25,791 nt of DNA from Bacteroidaceae bacterium (GCA_900769765.1 CAAGHW010000095.1:1-25791); one strand, 5' to 3'. Numbered from the stretch's first letter, positions 6,500-15,077 are shown. Made by a program: numbers and translations. Notes: generated by a model not told the origin, from the letters alone.

Positions 6500-8098
6500 A
6501 TGGGAGAATTTGAAATGATCGCAAAGACCTTTCAGGGGCTTGAAGAGGTCTTGGCAAAAGAGTTGGTAGCTCTTGGTGCAAATAATGTCCAGATAGGACG
6601 TCGTATGGTGTCGTTTACAGGTGATAAGGCACTTATGTATAAAGCCAATTTTCACCTTCGTACAGCGGTGCGTATCCTTAAGCCTATCATGCACTTTAAG
6701 GCATCGAGCGCCGATGAGGTTTATGAGATAATCAAGGCTGTCGATTGGGATGAGTATCTTAATTGGGGTTCTACATTCTCTGTCGATTCTGTAGTATATA
6801 GTGATGTTTTCCGTCATTCAAAGTTTGTTGCATATCGTGTGAAGGATGCCATTGCCGACTATTTCAACGAGAAACATGGCAAGCGTCCGTCGGTGCGTCT
6901 GAATAATCCCGATCTTATCTTCCACATACATATTGCCGGTGAGGATTGTACCCTTGCCTTTGACAGCTCGGGCGAGTCTTTGCACCGTCGTGGCTATCGC
7001 GTAGAGACAGGTGCGGCTCCTATAAACGAGGTTCTTGCTGCCGGTATGATTATGCTCACCGGATGGAACGGCGAGTGTGATTTCATTGATCCTATGTGTG
7101 GTTCAGGTACTATACCCATCGAGGCAGCATTGATTGCGCGCAACATTGCACCGGGTGTGTTCCGTCAGGGATATGCTTTTGAAAAGTGGAACGATTTTGA
7201 CAGCGAACTGTTCCGTTCTATATATGAGGATGACTCAGCAGAGCGTGAATTCAAGCATAAGATATACGGTTATGATGTCGATGGACGTATGGTGGCATGT
7301 GCCCGTCGTAATGTCAAGTCGGCAATGATGGGTGATATCATCGATATAGAGTGTCGTGACATCAAGGATTTCGTTCAGCCTCAGGAGCGTTCAATGATGA
7401 TTGTGAACCCTCCATACGGAGAGCGTCTTGTATTGGAAAATCTGCTGAACATATATAAGGAACTCGGCTCGCGTCTAAAGCATTCGTTCCAGGGTAACGA
7501 GGCATGGGTTATCAGCAGCAGCTATGACTGCTTCGACCAGATTGGTCTTAAGGCTTCGGCACGAATCCCGTTGTATAACGGTGATCTCGATTGTGAGTTC
7601 CGTAAGTATGAATTGTTCCAGGGTAAATACAAAGGTTTCCGCGACGAGGGTAATGCTCTGAAGAAAGATTTTGCTCCGTTGAAACGTAAGTCACGTCTTA
7701 CAGGTGCCGACGGCGAGCAACGTCCGTCACGTAAGGAGCGTGAGGCCGACAATTTCTCAAGCGAGATTGACAGCGAATCAATGCGTCGTCGTCGCGAATT
7801 GGAGTCTTATTTCGACACTTACAAGTCGCGTAAGGCTACGCAACGCAAGAAGAACGATGATGAGCGTCGTGAGAGTCCTCGCACAGACGAGAAACCACGC
7901 CGATTCAACGACTCACGCAACAGCAAGCCACGTAGGTTTGACGGTGAAGGTGCCGAGTCACGTCCGGCACGCGAGAACAGAAGAAAAGATGATTCCCGTA
8001 AGCCTTATGCACGCGGAGGCAAGCCCGAAAGAAAGGACGGCGGCCGTAAACAGGGCGATTTCAAACCATTGCGTGGCGGTAAAAGAGTAAAAAAATAA
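6500..8098 (+). CDS. rlmL: THUMP-domain class I SAM-dependent RNA methyltransferase (RlmL/YpsC family)
   Basis: Probably methylates guanine N2 in 23S rRNA (G2445 in E. coli, by family knowledge). An N-terminal THUMP-like region covers about residues 45-160, ending in FDSSGESLHRRGYR. The Rossmann methyltransferase core follows, with SAM-binding DPMCGSGT at 197-204 and catalytic NPPYGERL at 303-310. It corresponds to the RlmL half only; the RlmK half fused in E. coli is absent. Residues about 390-532 are an unusual low-complexity tail rich in Arg, Lys, Asp and Glu with RGG-like ends, likely disordered and RNA-binding. ATG 6500 lies about 50 bases below the -7 box; ATG 6515 is a less likely alternative. 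purD starts 32 bases downstream, so they may be cotranscribed. Confidence 0.9.
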   Translation: MGEFEMIAKTFQGLEEVLAKELVALGANNVQIGRRMVSFTGDKALMYKANFHLRTAVRILKPIMHFKASSADEVYEIIKAVDWDEYLNWGSTFSVDSVVYSDVFRHSKFVAYRVKDAIADYFNEKHGKRPSVRLNNPDLIFHIHIAGEDCTLAFDSSGESLHRRGYRVETGAAPINEVLAAGMIMLTGWNGECDFIDPMCGSGTIPIEAALIARNIAPGVFRQGYAFEKWNDFDSELFRSIYEDDSAEREFKHKIYGYDVDGRMVACARRNVKSAMMGDIIDIECRDIKDFVQPQERSMMIVNPPYGERLVLENLLNIYKELGSRLKHSFQGNEAWVISSSYDCFDQIGLKASARIPLYNGDLDCEFRKYELFQGKYKGFRDEGNALKKDFAPLKRKSRLTGADGEQRPSRKEREADNFSSEIDSESMRRRRELESYFDTYKSRKATQRKKNDDERRESPRTDEKPRRFNDSRNSKPRRFDGEGAESRPARENRRKDDSRKPYARGGKPERKDGGRKQGDFKPLRGGKRVKK

Positions 8099-8130
8099 CA
8101 ACAAGAAAATAACAATTAAATATCACAGCT

Positions 8131-9402
8131 ATGAATATTTTGCTTTTAGGTAGTGGAGGTCGTGAGCATGCTCTCGCATGGAAGATTGCTCAAAGTCCAA
8201 AGGTGGATAAACTGTTTATTGCACCGGGAAATGCCGGAACAAAGGAGGTTGGAGAGAATGTCAACATTAAGGTTACTGATTTTGATGCCATTGCGGAATT
8301 TGTTCTTGCAAACAATGTGAACATGGTTGTGGTTGGTCCTGAGGATCCGTTGGTAAAGGGTATCTATGACTATTTCCAGGCCGACGAGCGTCTGAGAGAG
8401 ATTGCGGTAATAGGTCCCACAAAGGGCGCAGCTGAACTTGAAGGTAGCAAGAACTTTGCCAAGGAGTTTATGCAACGTCACTCGATACCTACTGCTGCAT
8501 ACAAGGCGTTCACTGCAGCAGAGAAAGAGGAGGCTTATCGTTTCCTTGAGGGCTTGAAGGCTCCTTATGTACTGAAGGCCGATGGTCTTTGTGCAGGTAA
8601 GGGCGTACTTATCCTCTCTACTCTCGAAGAGGCAAAGAAGAGCCTCGACGAAATGCTTGACGGTATGTTCGGTGACTCTTCGGCAACAGTTGTCATAGAG
8701 GAGTTCCTCGATGGAATTGAGTGCTCTGTATTTGTTCTTACCGATGGAAAGGATTATGTGATTCTGCCCGAGGCAAAGGACTATAAGAGAATAGGTGAGG
8801 GCAATACGGGATTGAACACTGGTGGTATGGGCTCTATATCTCCTGTTCCTTTTGCTACAAAAGAGTGGATGGCAAAGGTCGAGGAGAGAATAATCAAGCC
8901 TACAGTCGACGGTCTTGTAAAGGATAATCTGCTTTATAAGGGATTCATCTTCTTTGGTCTCATAAATGTAGAGGGTGAGCCAATGGTCATTGAATACAAT
9001 GTGCGTATGGGTGACCCTGAAACAGAGTCTGTGATGTTGCGATTGAGGAGCGACATTGTTGAGCTTTTCGAGAAGGTGGCTGCAGGCACACTTGCCGGAA
9101 CTGCTGTCGAGTTCGACGAGAGAACAGCTGTTTGCGTCATGCTTGTTTCGGGCGGTTATCCCGAGGCTTACGACAAGGGTTTTGTAATGACCGGCTTTGA
9201 GAATGTGAAGGATAGTATCTTGTTCCATGCCGGAACTACAGAAAAGGACGGTAATGTCGTTACTGTCGGCGGACGTGTCATTGCGGCTGTTTCGTATGGC
9301 AATACTCGCGCCGAGGCTCTCGAGAAATCCTTCCGTTCGGCTAATGCAATTAATTACGAGAAGAAATATTTTAGAGGAGATATAGGCTTTGATCTACAAT
9401 AA
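8131..9402 (+). CDS. purD: Phosphoribosylamine--glycine ligase (GAR synthetase)
   Basis: Second step of de novo purine synthesis: phosphoribosylamine + glycine + ATP to GAR. At 423 residues it is the usual length. The N-terminal nucleotide-fold motif is LLLGSGGREHALAWK (4-18). VVGPEDPLVKGI follows. The ATP-grasp part shows VLKADGLCAGKGVL from residue 147, NTGGMGSISP near 228-237 and EYNVRMGDPETE as the metal/ATP-binding segment. All are intact. It lies 32 bases downstream of the RNA methyltransferase gene, and its last 14 bases overlap the next gene's start. No separate promoter was seen. Confidence 0.97.
   Translation: MNILLLGSGGREHALAWKIAQSPKVDKLFIAPGNAGTKEVGENVNIKVTDFDAIAEFVLANNVNMVVVGPEDPLVKGIYDYFQADERLREIAVIGPTKGAAELEGSKNFAKEFMQRHSIPTAAYKAFTAAEKEEAYRFLEGLKAPYVLKADGLCAGKGVLILSTLEEAKKSLDEMLDGMFGDSSATVVIEEFLDGIECSVFVLTDGKDYVILPEAKDYKRIGEGNTGLNTGGMGSISPVPFATKEWMAKVEERIIKPTVDGLVKDNLLYKGFIFFGLINVEGEPMVIEYNVRMGDPETESVMLRLRSDIVELFEKVAAGTLAGTAVEFDERTAVCVMLVSGGYPEAYDKGFVMTGFENVKDSILFHAGTTEKDGNVVTVGGRVIAAVSYGNTRAEALEKSFRSANAINYEKKYFRGDIGFDLQ
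9373..9380 (+). promoter_or_regulatory. Strong Shine-Dalgarno site for a TTG start
   Basis: AGAGGAGA lies inside the purD 3' end, 8 bases before TTG 9389. Strong sites of this kind are rare in this window. An in-frame TAG at 9383 makes 9389 the first possible start, so the site supports TTG initiation. Confidence 0.6.
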
Positions 9403-10357
9403 ATCGTGGCAAGGACGTTTTGTGTCGGGCAGGGCTACTGCCTTGATACTTATCGGCGTGTCGTTGTTGATGTGGCTCGTCGGAATGTTTCTTGACACAC
9501 CTGTGGATGATTTGTCTGTATCCGGTGTGCGAATAGGGAACGTGATGCAAAGATGCATCACGTTCATCTGTTTTGCTGCGGCTGCAGCCATGATGTCGTC
9601 GTGGTATGTTTTTGACCGACGCATACATTGGTTCTTGTCGTTGTTCTTCTGTCTGTCGGGCCTGTCGCTCTTTGTGCATGGATGTGTAGGGTATTCGTTT
9701 TCCCTGCTCTTTTTCATCATTGTCATTCAGCGCATTTTCTCTTGCCAGGCAGGTGAGGACTGCCGATATACCCTCTTTTCGGCTTTTGCTCTCTTTGGCT
9801 TGGCGACAATGCTATTTCCGCAGTTCATAACCTTGTTGCCGGTTTTTGCCTTTTATATATCAATCACATCCTTGGCGGGAAGAAGAGAACTCTTGTCCAT
9901 ACTTCTTGGTTTGTTGACTCCTTATTGGTTCCTGTTCGGTATAGACTATATCTTCCCTGATGTGGTGGCACAGAGTGGCTTCTTTGTGGCTCCTGTCGTT
10001 TATCTGACATCTGTGACTTTGAAGATTACTTCATTGGCGAATATCATATTTCTTGCTGTGGGGTTGCTGGTGCTGATACCTTTTATGTTGATATTTTCCA
10101 ATTCGGCCTCTCCCGGAAAACCATTGTTGAGAAAGAGATTGCAGTTCTTTGCCTTGTTGAATCTCTATCTTATGACCATGTCACTTTTCTATAGTCAGGA
10201 CGCTGTGCTTTATTATATCTGGAGCTTGCCATCCTTGGCTGTGATGATGACCTATATCTTCTCGTTGAATGTTACAAGGTTCTCAAGATATTACTTCGTT
10301 ATCGTTTGCCTTGTATGGCTTGCCATGCCACCTGTCTGCTTATGGTTGAAACTCTGA
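9389..10357 (+). CDS. Polytopic membrane protein of unknown function
   Basis: I do not recognise a characterised family. The 322-residue protein has roughly eight to nine hydrophobic segments (about 17-35, 54-72, 81-98, 101-114, 128-145, 146-162, 168-188, 197-235, 253-267, 278-293, 301-318, some possibly paired). Short basic loops such as RRIH, GRRE and LLRKR separate them. No catalytic motif is evident. The chosen start is TTG 9389, supported by AGAGGAGA 8 bases upstream; the next ATG would lose the first membrane segment. It overlaps purD by 14 bases and the following YqaA-like gene by 16 bases, so the three are likely cotranscribed. The position suggests coupling of expression, not necessarily a role in purine metabolism. 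Confidence 0.75.
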   Translation: MIYNKSWQGRFVSGRATALILIGVSLLMWLVGMFLDTPVDDLSVSGVRIGNVMQRCITFICFAAAAAMMSSWYVFDRRIHWFLSLFFCLSGLSLFVHGCVGYSFSLLFFIIVIQRIFSCQAGEDCRYTLFSAFALFGLATMLFPQFITLLPVFAFYISITSLAGRRELLSILLGLLTPYWFLFGIDYIFPDVVAQSGFFVAPVVYLTSVTLKITSLANIIFLAVGLLVLIPFMLIFSNSASPGKPLLRKRLQFFALLNLYLMTMSLFYSQDAVLYYIWSLPSLAVMMTYIFSLNVTRFSRYYFVIVCLVWLAMPPVCLWLKL

Positions 10358-10812
10358 TAGATTTTTTCAAGGATTACGGCTATTGGGGAATGGGAATACT
10401 TGCTTTCCTGTCGGGAACGGTGGTACCCATAGCGAGCGAAGTGTTGCAACTCTTCTTTCTTGGCCTGGGTCTTAATGCGGTTGGGATAACTCTTGTCGCG
10501 ACGTTGGGTAACACCCTTGGCGGTATCACATGTTTCATGCTCGGTTTCTTGGCAAAGAAAGAGTGGGTATTGCGCTTTTTTAAGATACCTGAAAAACGAT
10601 TCAAACGTGCCGATGTCATTATTCAGAAATATGGCTATTGGGCTGCGGCAATCTCTTTTGCTCCTGTTATAGGCGAGGTGTTGCTGGTGGTTCTTGGAAT
10701 GTTGCGTGCCGATAGTGTCAAAGTGATTGTTGTCATGGCGTTGGGCAAACTTATCCGTTATGCCCTTATTACGGCATCTTATTTGGGAGTGGCCGAAATA
10801 CTTGTCTTTTGA
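10342..10812 (+). CDS. YqaA/DedA-like (VTT-domain) membrane protein
   Basis: A 156-residue inner-membrane protein resembling the short YqaA branch of the DedA/VTT family. Larger DedA members are linked to lipid carrier recycling and membrane homeostasis; that role is only inferred here. Visible signatures: GILAFLSGTVVPIASEV near the N-terminus (re-entrant region with a conserved acidic residue), GNTLGGITCFMLGF, then KYGYWAAAISFAPVIGEVL with an acidic residue after the proline, and GKLIRYALI near the end. ATG 10342 is preferred over an in-frame TTG at 10306, which would add a short Cys/His-rich lead and lengthen the overlap with the upstream gene. The gene converges on the radical SAM gene, with only 25 bases between stops. 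Confidence 0.82.
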   Translation: MVETLIDFFKDYGYWGMGILAFLSGTVVPIASEVLQLFFLGLGLNAVGITLVATLGNTLGGITCFMLGFLAKKEWVLRFFKIPEKRFKRADVIIQKYGYWAAAISFAPVIGEVLLVVLGMLRADSVKVIVVMALGKLIRYALITASYLGVAEILVF

Positions 10813-10837
10813 ATTGTCGGCAGGTGCCGTCGTCGGT

Positions 10838-11614
10838 TCAGTATGATGCCGATGCTTTAATGCCTTCTCTCTCCAGTATTGCAACTATCCTGTCAAGCTC
10901 GTCGTGTGTAGCTTTCAGCAATCCCTGCTGTGGCGTTTCGCGGTCGATTGTGTATATCATCACTTCGCGTGGAGCAATCTCCTTGACGGCTTCGACCCAT
11001 GGCAGTACATATTCATCGGTAGTGTTGTTGACATCTCTTCCATTGACTTCGCCTTTCAGAAACATTGTCTGTATTACGGCCTTGCCGTTAAAGGCTTTCA
11101 TACGCCCTATAATCTCGCTTAAGTTGTATCTGCCTGTCGGGCGGTCGAGGAACGAGATGTAATCGATGTTTACAGTGTCGAGTTTCAGTATGTTGTTGTC
11201 AACCTTTTCAAGAGCATCAAAAACCTTCTCTTTCGTTATCTGTGTGGCGTTGGTGAGCACACTTATTCTTGCGTCAGGACAATATCTGTCGCGCAGTGCT
11301 ATAGTGTCGTCTATTATTCCTGCGAAGTCGGGGTGTATTGTCGGTTCGCCGTTGCCGGCAAATGTAAGAACATCGGGAAGTTCATTGTCGTTGACCATCT
11401 GTTGCAACCTCTCTTCGAGTGCATCTGCAACCTCCTTTCGGGTAGGCAGTTTCTCTTTTGTGCGGTGCATGGCATTGAATCCGCATTCGCAATAGAGGCA
11501 ATCGAATGTGCATATTTTCCCATCGCCCGGCAAAAGATTTATGCCAAGTGAGATGCCGAGCCGCCTGCTTTTTATGGGCCCGAATATCGGTGACGGAAAA
11601 ATTATTGTTGCCAT
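10838..11614 (-). CDS. Radical SAM protein, COG0731 (wyosine synthetase-like)
   Basis: 258 residues with the radical SAM [4Fe-4S] motif CX3CX2C at C35, C39, C42 (KICTFDCLYCECG), preceded by SRRLGISLGINLLPGDGK. The GNGEPT motif at 87-92 is the SAM-binding GGE-type element. A fourth Cys sits at position 44. COG0731 members are named after TYW1 (tRNA wybutosine synthesis), but this short bacterial form has no flavodoxin domain and its substrate is not established. It is the last gene of the minus-strand cluster argS - rnhA - this gene, 67 bases after rnhA, which makes an RNA-linked role plausible but unproven. Confidence 0.85.
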   Translation of the reverse strand: MATIIFPSPIFGPIKSRRLGISLGINLLPGDGKICTFDCLYCECGFNAMHRTKEKLPTRKEVADALEERLQQMVNDNELPDVLTFAGNGEPTIHPDFAGIIDDTIALRDRYCPDARISVLTNATQITKEKVFDALEKVDNNILKLDTVNIDYISFLDRPTGRYNLSEIIGRMKAFNGKAVIQTMFLKGEVNGRDVNNTTDEYVLPWVEAVKEIAPREVMIYTIDRETPQQGLLKATHDELDRIVAILEREGIKASASY

Positions 11615-11681
11615 ATTGTCGCTTGAAAGGTGGTTGGTCGGTTTCCTTTTTTCTTGAACAAAAGTTATGCTCTGTTGTTCG

Positions 11682-12308
11682 TTATTTTCTGCCGAAGTCT
11701 GCAGGAATCTCTCCCCATTTGTCGGTTTCCCATTTCAGCAGTGTTGTCGAAAAACTGTTCTCCCTGAGCCATTTCTCGGCTCTGTCGATATATTGGAACA
11801 GCTCTTCGCTCTTGCTGTCTCTCGGCAGTTTCGTTTTGCATTGCCTGCCTTTTACCCACAACAGGGCATTACGGCTGTCGGAATATATGGGCAAGTCTAT
11901 TCCGCGTTGTTTCAACAGTGCCAGTCCGTGTACTATGGCAAGGAACTCTCCTATGTTGTTTGTGCCGAACATCGGTCCGAAGTGAAAAACCTCCTCTCCT
12001 GTGCCTATATATACTCCCCGATATTCCATCATGCCTGGGTTACCGCTACAAGCGGCATCTACGGCAAGGGCGTTTCTGATAATCTCTGCCGGATAATCTG
12101 CAGGTGCCGGTCTGTTCTTCTCCTTGTTTCCATGTCCTATATATTCTCCTGGTGACGAACTGTATGCCCTTTCTGCCTCTTCGAGGGTGTCGAACGATTT
12201 GTAAAGAGCTTGCTTTACACCCTTTATCTGCTCCTGGCACTCATCCCAGCTGTTGTATATGCCGGGATTGAGTCCGCTCCAAACAACATAGAACCGTTTT
12301 TTTGCCAT
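11682..12308 (-). CDS. rnhA: Ribonuclease HI with N-terminal viroplasmin domain
   Basis: Degrades RNA in RNA:DNA hybrids. Residues 4-50 form the viroplasmin/hybrid-binding domain (RFYVVWSGLNPGIYNSWDEC ... SFDTLEEAERAY). The RNase H fold follows, with the acidic catalytic set visible: D84 (AVDAACSGNPG), E121 (NNIGEFLAI), D144 (IYSDSRNAL) and D204 (EIPADFGRK). At 208 residues it is typical of the two-domain Bacteroidota form. The start ATG at 12308 lies 16 bases after the argS stop, so the two are almost surely one transcript. Confidence 0.94.
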   Translation of the reverse strand: MAKKRFYVVWSGLNPGIYNSWDECQEQIKGVKQALYKSFDTLEEAERAYSSSPGEYIGHGNKEKNRPAPADYPAEIIRNALAVDAACSGNPGMMEYRGVYIGTGEEVFHFGPMFGTNNIGEFLAIVHGLALLKQRGIDLPIYSDSRNALLWVKGRQCKTKLPRDSKSEELFQYIDRAEKWLRENSFSTTLLKWETDKWGEIPADFGRK

Positions 12309-12324
12309 GCTGCAAACAGGAATA

Positions 12325-14115
12325 TTACATTCTTTCGGGAACCTCTATGCCCAACAGGCCCATGGCTGTTCTTATGACTTTGCCTACATTGTGTGTGAGC
12401 AATATACGGAATGCCTTTGCAGCTTCGTCCTCTTCCTTTAGAATGCTGAAGTCGTGGTAGAACTGGTTGTACTCCTTGGCAAGTTCGTATGCGTAGTTTG
12501 CTATGCCCGATGGAGAATAGTCTGTTCCTGCCTGCTTGACAATGGCAGGGAAATCATTCAGCATGCGTATGATTGAACACTCTTTTTCGCTGACACTTTC
12601 GGGCATTGCCGCGTTTCTGTTGAAACCGGCTTCTGTTGCCTTGCGCTCTATCGAACGTGTACGTGCGTATGTATATTGGATAAAAGGTCCTGTATTACCG
12701 TTGAAATCGATAGATTCCTTAGGGTTGAACAACATGTTCTTGCGTGCATCGACCTTCAGCATGAAATATTTCAATGCTCCAAGTCCGATGATGCGGTTGA
12801 TGTTTGCCTTTTCCTCTTCGCTCAGGTCGTTGAGCTTGTTGCCGAGCTCTTCCGATGTCTCGCGGGCAGTGTTTATCATCTCGTCCATAAGGTCATCGGC
12901 ATCAACGACAGTTCCTTCGCGGCTCTTCATCTTTCCTTCGGGGAGTTCTACCATACCGTATGAGAAGTGTACAAGGCCCTTGCCCCAAGCGAAGCCGAGC
13001 TTGTCGAGCAACAACGACAATACCTGGAAGTGGTAGTTCTGCTCGTTACCCACAACATATACCATCTTGTCGATAGGGTAGTCGCGGAAACGCAACTGCG
13101 CAGTACCTATATCCTGTGTCATATAAACCGATGTGCCGTCGCTGCGTAACAGAAGTTTCTCGTCGAGTCCGTCGTTTGTAAGGTCGGCCCAAACCGATTC
13201 GTCCTCTCTGCGATAGAAAATACCATTCTCCAATCCGCCGAGAACAGTCTCCTTACCGACAAGGTAAGTGTCGCTCTCGTAATATATCTTGTCGAAATCT
13301 ACGCCAAGACGCTTGTATGTCTCGTCGAAGCCTTCATAAACCCAGTTGTTCATCTTCTCCCAAAGGGCACGTACTTCCTTGTCGCCCGCTTCCCATTTTA
13401 CAAGCATCTCGCGTGCCTCGGCCATGAGTGGTGATGCCGCTTCGGCCTCCTCTTTGCTCATACCCTTTTCCATAAGCTCGTTCAATTCTGCTTTATAATG
13501 CTTGTCGAATGCTACATAATAGTCGCCGATGAGGTGGTCGCCTTTCTTGCCGCTGCTTGCAGGTGTCTCGCCTTCGCCCCACTTTTGCCATGCAAGCATT
13601 GACTTGCAGATGTGGATACCGCGGTCGTTGACAATGTTTGTCTTTACGACCTTGTTACCGTTGGCCTCGATGATATTTGACAAAGCATAACCGAGCAGAT
13701 TGTTGCGGATATGACCCAGGTGAAGCGGCTTGTTTGTGTTTGGTGATGAATATTCGACCATTACAAGCGGAGACTCTTCGGTTACAGGTGTTATACCCCA
13801 TTTCTCGTTGTTGTCGATTTCGTTCAGCAAGCCCACCCAATAGCTCGGTGATATTGAGAGGTTAAGGAATCCTTTGACTACATTGAATGAAGATATTGCC
13901 TCGACATTGTTCTTGAGATATTCTCCAATCTCCTGCGCTGTCTCTTCGGGACGTTTCTTTGAAAGCGCAAGGAATGGGAATACTACAACCGTATAGTCGC
14001 CTTCAAACTCCTTGCGTGTCTTTTGCAACTGTATCTTTTCTGCGTTGAATTCTGTTCCATAAAGGCTTGTGATGGCCTCTACCACACTTTGTACCAATGT
14101 CGTTTCGATGTTCAT
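12325..14115 (-). CDS. argS: Arginine--tRNA ligase
   Basis: Charges tRNA-Arg; class I synthetase of normal length (596 residues). The N-terminal additional domain (about 1-110) is followed by the HIGH-type motif HLGH at 132-135 (NKPLHLGHIRNN). The KMSKS equivalent is KMKSREG at 395-401, the variant usual for ArgRS. The C-terminal DALR anticodon-binding region ends GLLGIEVPERM. It is the first gene of the minus-strand cluster. Upstream are a -7 box on the minus strand (14189-14196) and a short palindrome in the presumed leader (14160-14176). Confidence 0.97.
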   Translation of the reverse strand: MNIETTLVQSVVEAITSLYGTEFNAEKIQLQKTRKEFEGDYTVVVFPFLALSKKRPEETAQEIGEYLKNNVEAISSFNVVKGFLNLSISPSYWVGLLNEIDNNEKWGITPVTEESPLVMVEYSSPNTNKPLHLGHIRNNLLGYALSNIIEANGNKVVKTNIVNDRGIHICKSMLAWQKWGEGETPASSGKKGDHLIGDYYVAFDKHYKAELNELMEKGMSKEEAEAASPLMAEAREMLVKWEAGDKEVRALWEKMNNWVYEGFDETYKRLGVDFDKIYYESDTYLVGKETVLGGLENGIFYRREDESVWADLTNDGLDEKLLLRSDGTSVYMTQDIGTAQLRFRDYPIDKMVYVVGNEQNYHFQVLSLLLDKLGFAWGKGLVHFSYGMVELPEGKMKSREGTVVDADDLMDEMINTARETSEELGNKLNDLSEEEKANINRIIGLGALKYFMLKVDARKNMLFNPKESIDFNGNTGPFIQYTYARTRSIERKATEAGFNRNAAMPESVSEKECSIIRMLNDFPAIVKQAGTDYSPSGIANYAYELAKEYNQFYHDFSILKEEDEAAKAFRILLTHNVGKVIRTAMGLLGIEVPERM

Positions 14116-14159
14116 CTTTTATATGTTTTTTATTTGTTTTCTGTCGGGATTCGGTTTGT

Positions 14160-14176
14160 AGCACACAGAGTGTGCT
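14160..14176 (-). promoter_or_regulatory. Palindrome in the argS leader
   Basis: AGCACAC (14160-14166), AGA, GTGTGCT (14170-14176). It lies just downstream (minus strand) of the predicted -7 box and 45 bases before the argS ATG. It could be an operator or a 5'-UTR hairpin; no T-box features are present. Confidence 0.4.
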
Positions 14177-14188
14177 GCAATAACTCGA

Positions 14189-14196
14189 CAAAGTTA
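14189..14196 (-). promoter_or_regulatory. -7 box of the argS operon promoter
   Basis: On the minus strand this reads TAACTTTG, a full match to TAnnTTTG, 74 bases before the argS start. A TTTG on the minus strand at 14223-14226 is a possible -33 element, but its 26-base spacing is long. Confidence 0.6.
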
Positions 14197-14312
14197 CGAA
14201 ATATATATTGTTTTCGCTATTCCAAACCCATCTAAAAAACCATAAACTGTTATAGAAAATTAAATAATGGGCTTAAATGGCATTTTGGAAAGTTAAAATC
14301 GTTCAATTGTAT

Positions 14313-14320
14313 TATCTTTG
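14313..14320 (+). promoter_or_regulatory. -7 box of the rhomboid operon promoter
   Basis: TATCTTTG matches TAnnTTTG and ends 28 bases before ATG 14349. TTTTG at 14283-14287 is a possible -33 element with long spacing (25 bases). The box would lie inside the coding region if translation began at ATG 14277, which argues for 14349. Confidence 0.65.
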
Positions 14321-14348
14321 CGCCCGATGTAAGGTTGAAAATATAGTT

Positions 14349-15077
14349 ATGAATAGAATACCTGTAGTTACAAAAAATCTTTTGGCCATAAACGCTATCA
14401 TGTTTTTGGCTTTGCTTGTTGCAGGCAAGAACGGTTATGACCTGAATAATATTTTGGGTCTGCATTTCTATATGTCGGAAGAGTTCCATCCATATCAGCT
14501 GGTCACTTATATGTTCATGCACGGAGGCTTTTCTCATCTGTTCTTCAATATGTTCGCTCTCTTCATGTTCGGACGTACATTGGAGTATGTGTGGGGTGCC
14601 AAGCGTTTTCTTGTATTTTACATTGTTGCCGGTATAGGTGCGGCTCTTATTCAGGAGCTTGTGGGTGCCGTGAGATACTATTCTCTGGTTGATGGTATTG
14701 ATGCAGAAATGCTTGCGGTTGTGTTGAATGAGGGTGCCTCGGCATTGCACGAAGGCAAGAATTTCATTATTCCTCAGTTGGCAGAACTTAACTTGGTGCT
14801 GAATTCACAGACCGTCGGAGCCTCGGGTGCCGTATATGCAATCCTGCTCGGTTTCGGTATGCTTTTTCCGAATGAGAGAATGTATATATTCCCTCTTCCG
14901 TTTCCAATCAAGGCAAAGTTCTTTGTCATAGGCTATGCATTGATAGAGTTGTATCTGGGAACAGTAGGAACTCCCGATGGAATCGCTCATTTTGCTCATC
15001 TTGGCGGAATGCTTTTCGGTCTTGTACTAATATTGTTATGGCGTAAGAAAGGTGAAATAGGTGGCCCGTATGTTTGA
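14349..15077 (+). CDS. Rhomboid family intramembrane serine protease (first of two)
   Basis: Cleaves membrane proteins within or near the bilayer; substrates unknown. The 242-residue protein has a rhomboid core. The loop after the first membrane helix contains HGGFSHLFFNM (H58, H63, N67), the nucleophile motif is GASG with Ser159, and the catalytic base is His217 in HFAHLGG, so the dyad is intact. A 40-residue insertion (about 105-150) separates two central helices. ATG 14349 is chosen because the promoter -7 box sits at 14313-14320, inside the alternative longer frame from 14277, whose lead is not rhomboid-like. It overlaps the second rhomboid gene by 8 bases (ATGTTTGA), implying cotranslation. 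Confidence 0.92.
   Translation: MNRIPVVTKNLLAINAIMFLALLVAGKNGYDLNNILGLHFYMSEEFHPYQLVTYMFMHGGFSHLFFNMFALFMFGRTLEYVWGAKRFLVFYIVAGIGAALIQELVGAVRYYSLVDGIDAEMLAVVLNEGASALHEGKNFIIPQLAELNLVLNSQTVGASGAVYAILLGFGMLFPNERMYIFPLPFPIKAKFFVIGYALIELYLGTVGTPDGIAHFAHLGGMLFGLVLILLWRKKGEIGGPYV

Noticed and set aside
8146..9228. Long open frame on the minus strand opposite purD (360 codons)
   Set aside because: It is the mirror of a highly conserved gene; the translation is rich in Cys, His and Leu with no domain pattern.
10813..10837. Terminator between the convergent yqaA-like and radical SAM genes
   Set aside because: CGGCA-GG-TGCCG is a 5-bp stem with a 2-base loop and no T-run on either strand.
14277..14348. 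Rhomboid start at ATG 14277
   Set aside because: The promoter -7 box lies inside this extension and the extra 24 residues do not resemble rhomboids.
14116..14348. T-box or tRNA gene upstream of argS
   Set aside because: The 233-base divergent gap has only promoter elements and a 7-bp palindrome; there is no T-box consensus or cloverleaf, and T-boxes are not typical of this phylum.
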